This document shows positions 18,356-27,010 of a DNA stretch of 64,000 nt, one piece after another; the stretch's first letter is position 1; every line of letters begins with the position of its first letter. A program made the translations under genes and the position numbers. Under the pieces are notes generated by a model. It was not told the origin of the DNA and searched no databases. It saw only the letters and a list, made by a program, of their open reading frames with translations. The stretch is from Sphingomonas sp. PP-CE-1A-559 (GTDB lineage: Bacteria > Pseudomonadota > Alphaproteobacteria > Sphingomonadales > Sphingomonadaceae), in contig NZ_SLYA01000003.1 of NCBI RefSeq assembly GCF_004340965.1, forward strand, positions 496,001-560,000. The letters are read 5' to 3'.

Positions 18356-19009
18356 CTATTTCGGCCCTCTGGGGATGATCCGCAAGCGCGCATTGCCATC
18401 GAGCGTCACGGTCCGCTCTTCCAGGTTCGCGCGCAGCTTGTTCGCGCTGAACGTCCCCTGCTGGACGGTGCCGGTCGCAGCCCCGCCGCTTTCGAGCGTA
18501 CGCGCCTTCATGTCGATCGTCGCGTTAGTGGTCTTCAGGTCGTACCCACCCGCTGCGGTGGCGTTCAGCGGACCGAACAGCTGCACCTTCTCGGTGTCCA
18601 TGTCGTAGCGACCAGTGTTCGCCTTGATGTTGGCGGGGCCGTCGGTCAGCTGGATCTGTGCGGCGAGCTGGTTGAGCTGGACGATCGGCTCGGCCGAGCT
18701 CTTCTGGATCGCCGAGGCCGCGTCGAGCGTGAACGCCTGGCCCTTGGTATCCTCGCCGCGATAGCGCGCCACCTGCGTCTTCATCCGCTCCTGCGCGACG
18801 TCGACCTTGTTCTTGTCGAGCAGGAACGACACGTCGCCCCCCGCGGTCAGCGGCGCCATCACCAGGAACGCCGCCAGCACGCCGATCGCGGTTGGCAGGC
18901 CGACGCGGGCGATCGCCACGAACCGATCGTGGCTGCCACCGGGCGCGGCCCAGTCCTGTCGCGCGCTACGGACGCGACGGGCGACGGGTGAGGGGGGCGG
19001 AACGTCCAT
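18356..19009 (-). CDS. lptC: LPS export system protein LptC
   Basis: A 217-aa bitopic inner-membrane protein. Residues 30-53 (VAIARVGLPTAIGVLAAFLV) form the membrane anchor, followed by a periplasmic OstA-like beta domain with ANIKANTGRYDM and LESGG strands. It receives lipopolysaccharide from LptBFG and passes it to LptA. Its ATG shares one base with the rnd stop codon (TGATG), showing translational coupling, which settles the start even though the frame runs on upstream inside rnd. Confidence 0.92.
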   Translation of the reverse strand: MDVPPPSPVARRVRSARQDWAAPGGSHDRFVAIARVGLPTAIGVLAAFLVMAPLTAGGDVSFLLDKNKVDVAQERMKTQVARYRGEDTKGQAFTLDAASAIQKSSAEPIVQLNQLAAQIQLTDGPANIKANTGRYDMDTEKVQLFGPLNATAAGGYDLKTTNATIDMKARTLESGGAATGTVQQGTFSANKLRANLEERTVTLDGNARLRIIPRGPK

Positions 19010-19629
19010 CAAGCGTGTGCGAAAATGTCGATTTCGGGCCAGCCGGCGATATCGAGCGCGGCACGAGTCGGCAGGAAGTTGAAGCAGGCCTGCGCGAGCT
19101 CCATCCGGCCTTCGCGAATCAGCCGCTTGTCGAGTTCGGTCCGCAACCGGTGGAGAAAGCGGACGTCCGACGCCGCGTAATCCTTCTGCGCCTCGGACAG
19201 TTCGGGGCTGCCCCAGTCGGACGACTGCTGCTGCTTCGAGATGTCCTGGCCGAGCAGTTCGCGGACGATTTCCTTGAGACCGTGACGATCGGTGTAGGTC
19301 CGCACCAGCCGCGATGCGATCTTGGTGCAATATACCGGTGCCGCGACCACCCCGAGATAATATTGGACCGCCGCGATATCGAACCGGCCGAAATGATAGA
19401 GCTTCACGCGCGCCGGATCGGCCAGCAGGGCCTTCAGGTTCGGTGCGTCGTAGCCGGCACCTGCGGCGAATCGGACGAGGTGCTCGTCGGGGCCGCCATC
19501 GGAAAGCTGGACGAGGCACAACCGGTCGCGGGGCGTGATCAGCCCCATCGTCTCGGTATCGACGGCGATCGCGGCGCCGGCCGCGAACAGGTCGGCGGGA
19601 ATGTCGCCTTCGTGGAGATGAACTGTCAT
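19009..19629 (-). CDS. rnd: Ribonuclease D-type 3'-5' exonuclease
   Basis: A 206-aa DEDDy exonuclease domain. Exo I is AVDTETMGL, Exo II is KLYHFGRFDIAAV, and Exo III is QKDYAASDVRFL with the characteristic tyrosine. It lacks the HRDC domains of E. coli RNase D, as is usual for short alphaproteobacterial versions, and should trim the 3' ends of structured RNAs. It is first gene of the rnd-lptC-lptA-lptB-rpoN run. Confidence 0.9.
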   Translation of the reverse strand: MTVHLHEGDIPADLFAAGAAIAVDTETMGLITPRDRLCLVQLSDGGPDEHLVRFAAGAGYDAPNLKALLADPARVKLYHFGRFDIAAVQYYLGVVAAPVYCTKIASRLVRTYTDRHGLKEIVRELLGQDISKQQQSSDWGSPELSEAQKDYAASDVRFLHRLRTELDKRLIREGRMELAQACFNFLPTRAALDIAGWPEIDIFAHA

Positions 19630-19931
19630 GCGCCGGCCGTAGCCGCCCGAAGCTTAACGCTCAATGCCTCTATATGCGTCACCGATCCAAATCAGGCGAC
19701 AAGAAGGCTTTGCGATCGTTGATGCGACGAGTCGTGGCTGGCGCGCGACACTTGCGCCAGTATCGATCCAAATCGAGCGCCCTCGGATCAGAATCTATTC
19801 GCGACGGCTTGTATTTTGCGCTAAGGGTCCCCTCAAGGCGCAAAAGGTTTCGCGCTGGAAAACCTGCGTTCGTCGTCCGGCACAAGGGTTTTGAGAAATT
19901 TGCGGGCGAACCGGGAAGACGAACAGAGCTT
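19630..19931 (+). promoter_or_regulatory. Divergent promoter region and probable long leader of the cold-shock gene
   Basis: Three hundred bases without a convincing gene between rnd (minus) and the cold-shock gene (plus). It contains the near repeats CGATCCAAATCAGG and CGATCCAAATCGAG about 70 bp apart, and an AT-richer stretch with GTATTTTGCG. Cold-shock genes often carry long structured leaders; that role is inferred from position only. Confidence 0.35.
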
Positions 19932-20807
19932 ATGGGTTTCGATAAAGGTGGCCGCGGGAACCGTGGCGGGCGTGGCCGCGACAAGCGCGACAGCTTCGGC
20001 GGCGGCGACAACGAGTTCGGCGGCGGCAGCAGCTTTGGCGGTGGCGGCGATCGGTTCGGCGGCGGTGGCGGTAGCAGCTATGGCGGCGGCGGTGGCTCGA
20101 GCTACGGTGGCGGCGGTGGCAGCAGCTACGGCGGCGGCAGCAGCTTCGGTGGCGGCAGCGGCGGCGGCGGCGGTGGTTACCGCGGCGGCGGCGGTGGCGG
20201 CGGCTTCTCGGGCGGTGGCGGCGGCGGCGGTGGTCGCGGCATGCCTCCCCAGGTCGTCGGCGAAGGCACGGGCGTCGTAAAGTTCTTCAACGCGCAGAAG
20301 GGCTTCGGCTTCGTCGTTCGCGATGACGGCGGCGAGGACGTTTTCGTTCACATCAGCGCCGTCGAGCAGGCCGGCATGGTCGCTCTCGCCGAGGGTCAGC
20401 CGCTCGGCTTCACGCTCGTCGACCGCGGTGGCCGTATCTCGGCAACCGACCTGAAGATCGATGGCGAGCCGATGGCCGTTACCGATCGCGGCCCGCCGCG
20501 TGACCGTGATGCCGGCCCGGGCGCGCCCCGTGGTGGCGATCGCGATCGCGACCGTGACGGTGGTGCAGGTGGCGCACAGCGTCAGCTCACCGGCGAGAAG
20601 GCGACTGGTACGGTCAAGTTCTTCAACGCGATGAAGGGCTTCGGCTTTATCCAGCGCGACGACGGACAGCCTGACGCATTCGTCCACATCTCGGCCGTCG
20701 AGCGCGCCGGCATGTCGACGCTGAACGAGGGCGACAAGCTCGAGTTCGAGCTCGAGGTCGATCGTCGCGGCAAGTACGCAGCAGTGAACCTGAGCGCAGG
20801 CGGCTGA
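19932..20807 (+). CDS. Two-domain cold-shock protein with glycine-rich N-terminal region
   Basis: A 291-aa protein. Residues 1-105 are almost only Gly with Ser, Tyr, Phe and Arg (GGGGSSYGGGG units and RGG motifs). Residues 110-177 form a first cold-shock domain with KFFNAQKGFGFV and DVFVHIS. An Arg/Asp-rich linker (RDRDRD) spans residues 185-215. Residues 222-289 form a second domain with KFFNAMKGFGFI and AFVHIS. Both RNP1 and RNP2 aromatic sets are intact, so single-stranded RNA/DNA binding is expected. The glycine-rich leader resembles plant glycine-rich CSPs and may drive condensation. The ATG at 19932 begins MGFDKGGRG. Confidence 0.9.
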   Translation: MGFDKGGRGNRGGRGRDKRDSFGGGDNEFGGGSSFGGGGDRFGGGGGSSYGGGGGSSYGGGGGSSYGGGSSFGGGSGGGGGGYRGGGGGGGFSGGGGGGGGRGMPPQVVGEGTGVVKFFNAQKGFGFVVRDDGGEDVFVHISAVEQAGMVALAEGQPLGFTLVDRGGRISATDLKIDGEPMAVTDRGPPRDRDAGPGAPRGGDRDRDRDGGAGGAQRQLTGEKATGTVKFFNAMKGFGFIQRDDGQPDAFVHISAVERAGMSTLNEGDKLEFELEVDRRGKYAAVNLSAGG

Positions 20808-20838
20808 TAGCTGTCTGACTCAGAACGCTGATCGTACC

Positions 20839-21672
20839 ATGTTCGGTAGGATAATGATTGCGGCCGGTTTCGCTTTGGCGGGACCGGCCGTTCTCGTTTC
20901 ATCGTCTTCGCTGTCGTCCGCGGCGCAGGCCGGGCAGGGCGCTGTCGCAGCTCCGCGTGAGCCGACCCGCGTGCCGGTGTTCTCGGCGACGATCGTCGCG
21001 CGCTATCCGCATGACCGCATTGCGTTCACCGAAGGCCTGCTCTGGCACGACGGTGCGCTGTACGAGAGCACGGGGCAGGAGCGGCAATCCGACGTCCGCC
21101 GCGTCTCGCTCAAGGACGGCAAGATCCTCGCCAAGGCGCGAATCGATCCTGCGCAGTTCGGCGAAGGCCTTGCGCTGTGGAAAGACCAACTCGTCAGCCT
21201 CACCTGGCACGACGGCATCGCGCACCGCTGGGACGTCCGCACACTCAAGCCCAAAGGGCAGAACCGCTACACCGGCGAAGGCTGGGGCCTGACCAGCGAC
21301 GGCGTCTCGCTGCTCCAGTCCGACGGCAGTTCCGACATCATCGTCCGCGATCCGCTCACTCTGGCCGAACGCAAGCGTGTCGCCGTAACGATCGACGGCC
21401 GCCCGTTGCGCGACATCAACGAGCTCGAATATGTCCAGGGCGCGCTGCTCGCCAACGTCTGGCATACCGGCTTCCTCGTCCGTATCGATCCCGCAACCGG
21501 CAAGGTCGGTGCGGTGATCGACCTCCGCCCGATCGTCGCCGAGATCGCAGCGACGGACCGCGAGGCGGTGCTCAACGGCATCGCCTGGGACGCGAAGGCG
21601 GACCGACTGTTCGTGACGGGCAAATACTGGCCGACGCTGTTCGAGATAAAGATCGCCGCCACGCCGCAATAG
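20839..21672 (+). CDS. Glutaminyl-peptide cyclotransferase, plant/bacterial beta-propeller type
   Basis: A 277-aa exported enzyme that cyclises N-terminal glutamine to pyroglutamate. After a signal peptide (MIAAGFALAGPAVLVSSSS) come the family segments FTEGLLWHDGALYESTGQ, FGEGLALW, GWGLTSDG, INELEYV, LANVW and NGIAWD, which build the five-bladed propeller. It starts 31 bp after the cold-shock gene. The ATG at 20854 is an alternative start. Confidence 0.92.
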   Translation: MFGRIMIAAGFALAGPAVLVSSSSLSSAAQAGQGAVAAPREPTRVPVFSATIVARYPHDRIAFTEGLLWHDGALYESTGQERQSDVRRVSLKDGKILAKARIDPAQFGEGLALWKDQLVSLTWHDGIAHRWDVRTLKPKGQNRYTGEGWGLTSDGVSLLQSDGSSDIIVRDPLTLAERKRVAVTIDGRPLRDINELEYVQGALLANVWHTGFLVRIDPATGKVGAVIDLRPIVAEIAATDREAVLNGIAWDAKADRLFVTGKYWPTLFEIKIAATPQ

Positions 21673-21708
21673 TTGCGCGGTTCGGGTCCCTGCCAACGCT
21701 CCTCTGCT

Positions 21709-21764
21709 TGTTCTCCCGCGAAGGCGGGAGCCCAGACTGGACTCCCGCCTTCGCGGGAGAACAA
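21709..21764. repeat. Near-perfect hairpin, family B, copy 1
   Basis: TTGTTCTCCCGCGAAGGCGG and its complement CCGCCTTCGCGGGAGAACAA enclose a short loop, giving a stem of about 25 bp. It stands 36 bp after the glutaminyl cyclase stop. Nothing coding is seen in the gap 21673-22036, which also holds the family F element. Confidence 0.88.
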
Positions 21765-21845
21765 GGATACAGGGACGGTCCCTGCGGAACATGGCGACTC
21801 ACCGCATGCCCGCCCCAACTCCTCGTGCGTCGCCACCCCCCACCC

Positions 21846-21928
21846 GTCACCCCAGCGAAAGCTGGGGTATCCCGGTTTGGCGGGCGCCAAGCCTCACACG
21901 ATGAGATCCCAGCTTCTGCTGAGATGAC
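21846..21928. repeat. Inverted repeat, family F, copy 1
   Basis: GTCACCCCAGCGAAAGCTGG opens the element and a diverged complement ending in GAGATGAC closes it. A relative lies at 33854-33951. Confidence 0.6.
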
Positions 21929-22036
21929 GGTTGGTCGGTTGAGCGGTTCAAACGGTTGGGGGAAGGGAAGCTCAGGGCAGTGTCAGGACCTAGGCGGAAG
22001 TCGTACCGAGGTCACAACTTCACCTATCGCCCAGCC

Positions 22037-22810
22037 CTAAAACCCATGCCCCGCACCCGGCGCGACCGATCTGATCGCGGCCAGTACATGCCGCAGCAGG
22101 CCATCTGCATCGTGATGGATGTTATGCCCCCCCGGCATCCCAACCTTGCGCGCGTTCGCCGTCGCCAGCAGCGGGCACAGGCTATCCGTTTCCTCCACCC
22201 CATAGATGCAGGTGAGTGGCGCCCAGGTCAGCTGGTTGCCGGTAGTCGCGCCCATGCTGTCGGGCGTGCCGTGATCGTAGAGCAGGCTGGACGGATCCGC
22301 GCGATAGAACACCGTGTCACCCGGCAGGATCAGCACGATCGTGGCAACGCGTGGCCGCAAGTCCGCCGGCAGGTTGGCGAGTCCGGTCTGGACGATATCC
22401 GCGCCATAGGACTGCCCCATCACCACGATCCGCTTCGCACCCGTGCGTGCCAGAGCCGTCCGCACGCCATCCGCGATGATCGCATCGAGTTCCGTCCGCG
22501 TCCGATGATGCGCGAACAGCGCCGGCGTAGTGATCCCGACGACCGGAATGCCGTGCTCGGTCAGTCCCCGCGAGGTCGACGCGCCCAGCAGGAACCGCAG
22601 CCCCATGTCGCCCGAGAAGTTCACCACCACAATCGGCGGCGGTCCCGAAGCCTGAACGCCGATCGCCGGGTACACATGCACCGGATCGCGGTCGAAATAG
22701 CCGGCGAGGTAGACGAACAGCACGACGATCGCGGATATTATGGCAGTCACCCACGCGCCGCGCCGCCAGCGCCGTGCCGCTACCGTGCGAGGGTGTTTCG
22801 AACTTTTCAC
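22037..22810 (-). CDS. VirJ/AcvB-like alpha/beta hydrolase, membrane-anchored
   Basis: A 257-aa protein with one N-terminal membrane segment (about residues 19-40, AWVTAIISAIVVLFVYLAGY) and a periplasmic alpha/beta hydrolase domain. The nucleophile elbow is MGQSYGAD, VVVNFSGDMG forms an early strand and loop, and PGGHNIHHD carries the likely catalytic histidine near the end. The fold and motifs fit the VirJ domain of AcvB/VirJ proteins. The GTG at 22810 is chosen because the preceding codons look non-native. Confidence 0.7.
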   Translation of the reverse strand: MKSSKHPRTVAARRWRRGAWVTAIISAIVVLFVYLAGYFDRDPVHVYPAIGVQASGPPPIVVVNFSGDMGLRFLLGASTSRGLTEHGIPVVGITTPALFAHHRTRTELDAIIADGVRTALARTGAKRIVVMGQSYGADIVQTGLANLPADLRPRVATIVLILPGDTVFYRADPSSLLYDHGTPDSMGATTGNQLTWAPLTCIYGVEETDSLCPLLATANARKVGMPGGHNIHHDADGLLRHVLAAIRSVAPGAGHGF

Positions 22811-22881
22811 CGGACGATCCTTACGCGTATCAAGATCGGGCACGATAGCCTGCACCGCCACCAGCTTCGATGACGCGCGGA

Positions 22882-24477
22882 TTACGTGATCATCCGCTTG
22901 AGCGTCTCGATCCGGTCCGCCTCCGCCGCAGGCTTGTCCGTCCGGATCCGCGCGATCCGCGGAAAGCGCATCGCCACGCCCGATTTGTGCCGTTTCGAAT
23001 CGTGGAGCGAATCGAACGCGATCTCCAGCACCAGCGTCTTCTCCACCTCGCGCACCGGCCCGAACCGGTTCTGCGTATGGTTGCGCACGAAGCTGTCGAG
23101 CATCTTGAGCTCTTCGTCGGTAATCCCGGAATATGCCTTCCCCACAGGAAGCAACTCGCCCTCCTCGGTCCAGCACCCGAAGGTGTAGTCCGAATAATAA
23201 GACGACCGCCGCCCCGACCCCCGTTGTGCGTACATCATCACGCAGTCGGCGGTCAGCGGATCACGCTTCCATTTATACCAGAGCCCGGCGCGTCGCCCAC
23301 CGACGTACGGCGAGTCGCGGCGCTTCAGCATCACGCCCTCGATCGCCGCGTCGCGTGAGGTCGCGCGAATCGCCTCCAGCGCGGTGAAGTCGTCCGCCTC
23401 GATCACGACGCTGAGATCGAACCGCTCGGGATCGAGTTGCGGCACGAATGCCTCGAGCCGCTTGCGCCGCTCGGTCCAGGGTAGCGAACGCAAATCCTCG
23501 TCGCCATCGATCAGCAGATCATACAGCCGCACGAACGCGGGATAGTCCGCCAGCATCTTCGCCGACACGGTCTTGCGGCCAAGCCTCTGCTGCAACGCGT
23601 TGAAGCTCGCAGCACCGCCGCCATCCTCCAGCGTCCCGCCCTGATGCTCGCCCTTCACCAGCAGTTCGCCATCGACCGTCCCCGGCGTCCGGAACGCAGC
23701 CGCGATCTCGGGGAAGCTGCCCGTCACGTCGTCGCCGGTGCGGCTGTAGAGCCGCGTCTCGCCCGCGACATGGACGATCTGCACGCGGATGCCGTCCCAT
23801 TTCCACTCGGCGGCATAGTCGACGAGATCGACGCGGAGATCTTCGAGGCCATGTGCCAGCATGAACGGCCGAAACACGGGCACGTCGGCGGGCGTAGGCT
23901 GCGCGCCCGTGCCCTCCGCCCAGGCGAACAGGCTCGGATACGGTGCATCGAGGCCGTGCCAGACCTCCTCGACCGCATCGACATCAAGCCCGAACGCATC
24001 GGCCAGCGCGGTCTTCGCCAAGCGCGCCGACACGCCGATCCGCAGCGCGCCAGTCGCCATCTTCAACAGCGCGAACCGCTCCTCCGCATCCGACCGGTCG
24101 AGCATGTCTGCCAGCGCACCGGGCGCGTCGGCACGCGACAGCGCCGCCAGCCGCTCGACGACATCGGAGATCGACAGCGGCGTCGGATCGACCGGAACCG
24201 TCGGCTCAGGCCACAGCAGTGCCACCGTTTCCGCGGTATCGCCGACATAATCGCGACTCATCCGGAACAGTACCGGATCGACGCGCTCCTCGATCAAACC
24301 ACGGATCACCGCCGACTTCACGCCCTTGAGATCGAGATCGCCGGTCAGCGCCGCCATCGCCCAGCCGCGATCCGGATCGGGCGTCGCGCGCAGATAATCC
24401 GCGATCAGCTTCAACTTGGCGTTGCGCGATCGTGTGTAGGTGAGCGAATCGAGCAGGGCGGCAAAAGCGTGCATCAT
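22882..24477 (-). CDS. ATP-dependent DNA ligase of the ligase-associated damage-response set
   Basis: About 531 aa. An N-terminal helical DNA-binding domain (RNAKLKLIADYLRATPDPDRG) is followed by the nucleotidyltransferase core with EWKWDGIRVQ, whose lysine is AMP-adenylated. Further motifs are LYSRTGDDVTG, DGELLVKG, IEGVMLKRRDSPYVGG and WYKWKRD, then an OB-fold. It fits the PP_1105-type ligase that partners with pdeM, the DEXH helicase and the MBL exonuclease, and probably seals breaks after DNA cross-link damage. Starts possible at 24489 (GTG), 24477 or 24474. Confidence 0.93.
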   Translation of the reverse strand: MMHAFAALLDSLTYTRSRNAKLKLIADYLRATPDPDRGWAMAALTGDLDLKGVKSAVIRGLIEERVDPVLFRMSRDYVGDTAETVALLWPEPTVPVDPTPLSISDVVERLAALSRADAPGALADMLDRSDAEERFALLKMATGALRIGVSARLAKTALADAFGLDVDAVEEVWHGLDAPYPSLFAWAEGTGAQPTPADVPVFRPFMLAHGLEDLRVDLVDYAAEWKWDGIRVQIVHVAGETRLYSRTGDDVTGSFPEIAAAFRTPGTVDGELLVKGEHQGGTLEDGGGAASFNALQQRLGRKTVSAKMLADYPAFVRLYDLLIDGDEDLRSLPWTERRKRLEAFVPQLDPERFDLSVVIEADDFTALEAIRATSRDAAIEGVMLKRRDSPYVGGRRAGLWYKWKRDPLTADCVMMYAQRGSGRRSSYYSDYTFGCWTEEGELLPVGKAYSGITDEELKMLDSFVRNHTQNRFGPVREVEKTLVLEIAFDSLHDSKRHKSGVAMRFPRIARIRTDKPAAEADRIETLKRMIT

Positions 24478-24576
24478 CGGTAAACGCACCTGCTGCCCGA
24501 AGGGATGCAGACGCGAAACGACCGCCGCCGGATGGTTCCGACGACGGTCGTTGTCGATCGATCCAGCGGATCGGTG

Positions 24577-24762
24577 TCAGTCGACCGCGTTCTTAATGCC
24601 CTTGCCCGCGAGAAGGCCAAGCACGAGGAAGATCACGAACAGTGCGATCGCGATGAAGAACAGGATCTTGGCAATACCGATGAACGCCCCGCCGATTCCG
24701 CCGAAGCCGAGCAGCGCGAGAACTGCGCCGATGACGAGAAAGGTAATTGCAAGCTTCAACAT
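24577..24762 (-). CDS. DUF1328 small membrane protein
   Basis: A 61-aa protein, [20 protein letters not shown] onward, with two hydrophobic helices (about residues 3-24 and 31-53) and a short basic tail. It matches the YtjA/DUF1328 family of small, often stress-induced inner-membrane proteins of unknown function. The ATG follows a strong AGGAGG site, so the longer open frame upstream is discarded. It lies 67 bp downstream of dps on the same strand. Confidence 0.88.
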   Translation of the reverse strand: MLKLAITFLVIGAVLALLGFGGIGGAFIGIAKILFFIAIALFVIFLVLGLLAGKGIKNAVD

Positions 24763-24829
24763 ATCGGCCTCCTGTTTGGTAAGGTCGCTCAACCGGCTTG
24801 GCGTCCGATTTGTTCCTCGGGCGTAACGA

Positions 24830-25327
24830 TCAGGCCTTGCGGCTCGCCTCGAACAGGAACCACGCACGCTCCTCGGCGTGATCCGTCCACTCGTCGACGA
24901 TGCCACTGGTAGCGTTGTCCTTGGCGGCGTCGGCGGCGTCCTTGACGATGCGGAACTGCTCGACGAGCTTCAGATTGTCCTCGCGCAGTTCGGCGAGCAT
25001 CTCGGTCGGGCCGACGAACGCCATGTCGTTGTCGGCGATCGTCTGATGCCGCGAGATGTCGCCGATCGAGCGCAGCGTGGTGTTGCCGGTCTTGCGCACG
25101 CGCTCGGCGATCGCGTCGGTCACGCCGATGATCTGCGCGGACTGGTCGTCGAGCAACAGGTGATAGTCGCGGAAATGCGGCCCAGACATGTGCCAGTGGA
25201 AGTTCTTGGTCTTGAGATACAGCGCGTAGCAATCGGCGAGCGCGGCGTTCAGCGCGTCGGCGACCGACTTGGTGCTGTTGCTCGGCAGGTCGGTCGGCGT
25301 GTCGAGGGCGGGGTTGATGTCGGCCAT
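24830..25327 (-). CDS. dps: Dps family DNA-binding ferritin-like protein
   Basis: A 165-aa mini-ferritin that stores iron using hydrogen peroxide and shields DNA in stress. The ferroxidase signature [18 protein letters not shown] is present, with the paired LLLDDQ and MAERVR-type segment ([11 protein letters not shown]). The N-terminal 20 residues are polar and could bind DNA. The ATG follows CGGAG at suitable spacing. With the DUF1328 gene downstream it may form a stress operon. Confidence 0.93.
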   Translation of the reverse strand: MADINPALDTPTDLPSNSTKSVADALNAALADCYALYLKTKNFHWHMSGPHFRDYHLLLDDQSAQIIGVTDAIAERVRKTGNTTLRSIGDISRHQTIADNDMAFVGPTEMLAELREDNLKLVEQFRIVKDAADAAKDNATSGIVDEWTDHAEERAWFLFEASRKA

Positions 25328-25388
25328 GTTTAGCTCCGGTTTGAAAGTCGTTGCGTGAACGATTCGAACACCGAATTGCTCCCGATTG

Positions 25389-25955
25389 CTAGACCAATCG
25401 CAAGGCGCCGAGCGCGAGAACGATACCGAAGATCAGGAATACGATCCCGATCGCGATGCGCAGCGGCTTGAGCGGCAGTTTCAGCCACGCGGCCTCGCCC
25501 ATCAGCGCGGCGGGGACGATCACGACCAGCGAGCCGATCGTCGCGCCGATCGCGGCGAGCGCGGGGACGGGCGTCCGCGCGGCAAGCGTCAGGACGATGA
25601 ACTGAACGCCGTCGCCAAAGGCCAGGATGAACAGGCCGAGCGCGGTGGTTGCGATCGCGCCGATCTTCCAGCGGTCGAGCCGGTCGGGTGCCTTGGCAGG
25701 GAAGAACGATCCGCCGGCCTGCAACAGCAGTGCGAGCGCGAGCATCAGTTGTTGCGCATTGGGAGCAAGCTTCGGACCGATTACCGCACCGAGCGCCGCC
25801 GCCAGGCCGCTTGCCGCGAGCAACGCCAGCGCCGCCACCGCGATCACCAGTCCCGGCTTGGCGTACCGGTCCGACAGGATCGCCGCGAGCCACGCCGTTC
25901 GATCGCCGACTTGCGCCAGCGCGGCCGCGACGAGTGCCGCCATCAAGGCGTCCAT
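25389..25955 (-). CDS. GDT1/TMEM165 (UPF0016)-like cation transporter
   Basis: A 188-aa membrane protein with six hydrophobic helices arranged as two similar halves. The first half carries AQVGDRTAW, close to the ExGD(K/R)T hallmark with Gln in place of Glu; the second has AFGDGVQF. Family members move Mn(2+) or Ca(2+). The changes in both signature motifs suggest altered specificity. The gene follows the 110-aa protein with only three bases between them. Confidence 0.72.
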   Translation of the reverse strand: MDALMAALVAAALAQVGDRTAWLAAILSDRYAKPGLVIAVAALALLAASGLAAALGAVIGPKLAPNAQQLMLALALLLQAGGSFFPAKAPDRLDRWKIGAIATTALGLFILAFGDGVQFIVLTLAARTPVPALAAIGATIGSLVVIVPAALMGEAAWLKLPLKPLRIAIGIVFLIFGIVLALGALRLV

Positions 25956-25958
25956 GGA

Positions 25959-26291
25959 TTATCCCGCAAGGCGCACCGAACACGCCGCGGCGAACGCGTG
26001 GCACGCCTGGACGTCCTGCCGTTCGCACCCGACCGCATCGCGCAGGATCGACAGCCAGCCATGCTCCAGCGCGCCATGCTCGCCGCGTGACAGGGCCGAA
26101 TCGACGAAGTGCGCGACCGTGACCGCGGGATTGAGGCCGTTGGTATGAGCGATCACGCGGATCGCATCGATCTCGGTGGCGATGTCGCATGGTCGGGAAT
26201 AGGGCGCTCGGACATCGATCGCCGCGATTCGCGCCGCGAGATCGGCCTTCACCGCCATCATGTCGTCGATTCGAACCAGCGCCTGCCCCAC
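25959..26291 (-). CDS. Uncharacterised 110-aa protein
   Basis: Starts at GTG with an AGGAG site (GACAGGAGCGGGATC before the start). The protein is soluble and mostly helical, with four cysteines spread from PCDIAT to CSVRLAG. I recognise no family motif. It is directly upstream of the GDT1-like gene and almost touches it, so the pair is an operon. Its coding status is supported by the ribosome-binding site and spacing. Confidence 0.65.
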   Translation of the reverse strand: MGQALVRIDDMMAVKADLAARIAAIDVRAPYSRPCDIATEIDAIRVIAHTNGLNPAVTVAHFVDSALSRGEHGALEHGWLSILRDAVGCERQDVQACHAFAAACSVRLAG

Positions 26292-26483
26292 GATCCCGCT
26301 CCTGTCTTTATTTGATGATATGATGCGCTCGCGGTAGTGAATAGCGGGTTAAATGAACGGTCCTAGCGCGCAGCGACGGGGTAAAGCTTGACTTCGTTCC
26401 CTACGTCCGCCATGCGCCGCCCCTGATGGAGCGGCGGCGTCAGTTCGCCGCTTTCGCATTTTCAAGCCATAGGAATTGGGCTC

Positions 26484-26651
26484 ATGGCCAAGCCGACCAC
26501 CGTAAAGATCAAGCTGCTCAGCACCGCTGACACCGGCTTCTTCTACGTCACCAAGAAGAATCCCCGTACCAAGACGGAGAAGCTCTCCTTCTCGAAGTAC
26601 GATCCCGTCGTGCGCAAGCATGTCGAGTTCAAGGAAGCCAAGATCAAGTAA
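26484..26651 (+). CDS. rpmG: 50S ribosomal protein L33
   Basis: A 55-aa ribosomal protein, [20 protein letters not shown] onward, with the L33 core [16 protein letters not shown] and [18 protein letters not shown]. It lacks the zinc-binding cysteine pairs, so it is the zinc-independent form. An AGGA sequence lies 11 bases upstream. A CTTGAC hexamer at 26387-26392 could be the -35 element. A strong hairpin terminator follows. Confidence 0.96.
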   Translation: MAKPTTVKIKLLSTADTGFFYVTKKNPRTKTEKLSFSKYDPVVRKHVEFKEAKIK

Positions 26652-26693
26652 TCCGGTCGGCGGTGCGAACCGCCGTCTGATTGCGAAGATCCG

Positions 26694-26724
26694 AAAAGCC
26701 GCGGGGTATCCCCTCGCGGCTTTT
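26694..26724 (+). terminator. Rho-independent terminator after rpmG
   Basis: AAAAGCCGCGGGG pairs with CCCCTCGCGGCTTTT around a TAT loop and ends in a T run. It lies 42 bp past the rpmG stop and could also act on the opposite strand because of its A run. Confidence 0.88.
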
Positions 26725-26778
26725 GGCGTTTGTGATTCCCTTCCGTTCGTCCCTCCCCCTTCCGTTTGCCCCCTCTCC

Positions 26779-26929
26779 CGTTCGTCCTGAGCAGCCATCG
26801 AGTGGTCGCCGTAGGTGGCGTATCGAGATGGCGTATCGAAGGACAGGTTGGCGCGCGGAACCCATGCTTCGATACGAGCCCTCGATACGCTTCTGACGAA
26901 GCTACTCGGTCTCTACTCAGCACGAACGG
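26779..26929. repeat. Large diverged inverted repeat, family E, copy 2
   Basis: The ends CCGTTCGTCCTGAG and CTCAGCACGAACGG are inverted, and inside are several GTATCGA and TCGATACG segments also in inverted order. No gene is seen in the 26652-27010 gap; this element and the rpmG terminator occupy it. Confidence 0.7.
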
Positions 26930-26960
26930 GGGTGGGGGTTCGGGTAGGCAGCGAATTTCA

Positions 26961-27010
26961 GGTGGAAGCAACGGGCAGGCGGAGCAGATGGGTATCCGCG
27001 CGCTTCCACC
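26961..27010 (-). repeat. Inverted repeat at the divK stop codon
   Basis: GGTGGAAGC and GCTTCCACC, 32 nt apart, directly abut the divK stop codon. There is no T run, so a terminator role is uncertain. Confidence 0.4.

Noticed and set aside
20020-20240. GGC-rich short repeats considered as a CRISPR array or tandem satellite
   Set aside because: The periodicity is codon-level and encodes Gly/Ser/Tyr; there are no regular spacers.
19833-20687. Alanine-rich frames across the cold-shock gene on both strands
   Set aside because: They are produced by the GGC repeats that encode the glycine-rich leader.
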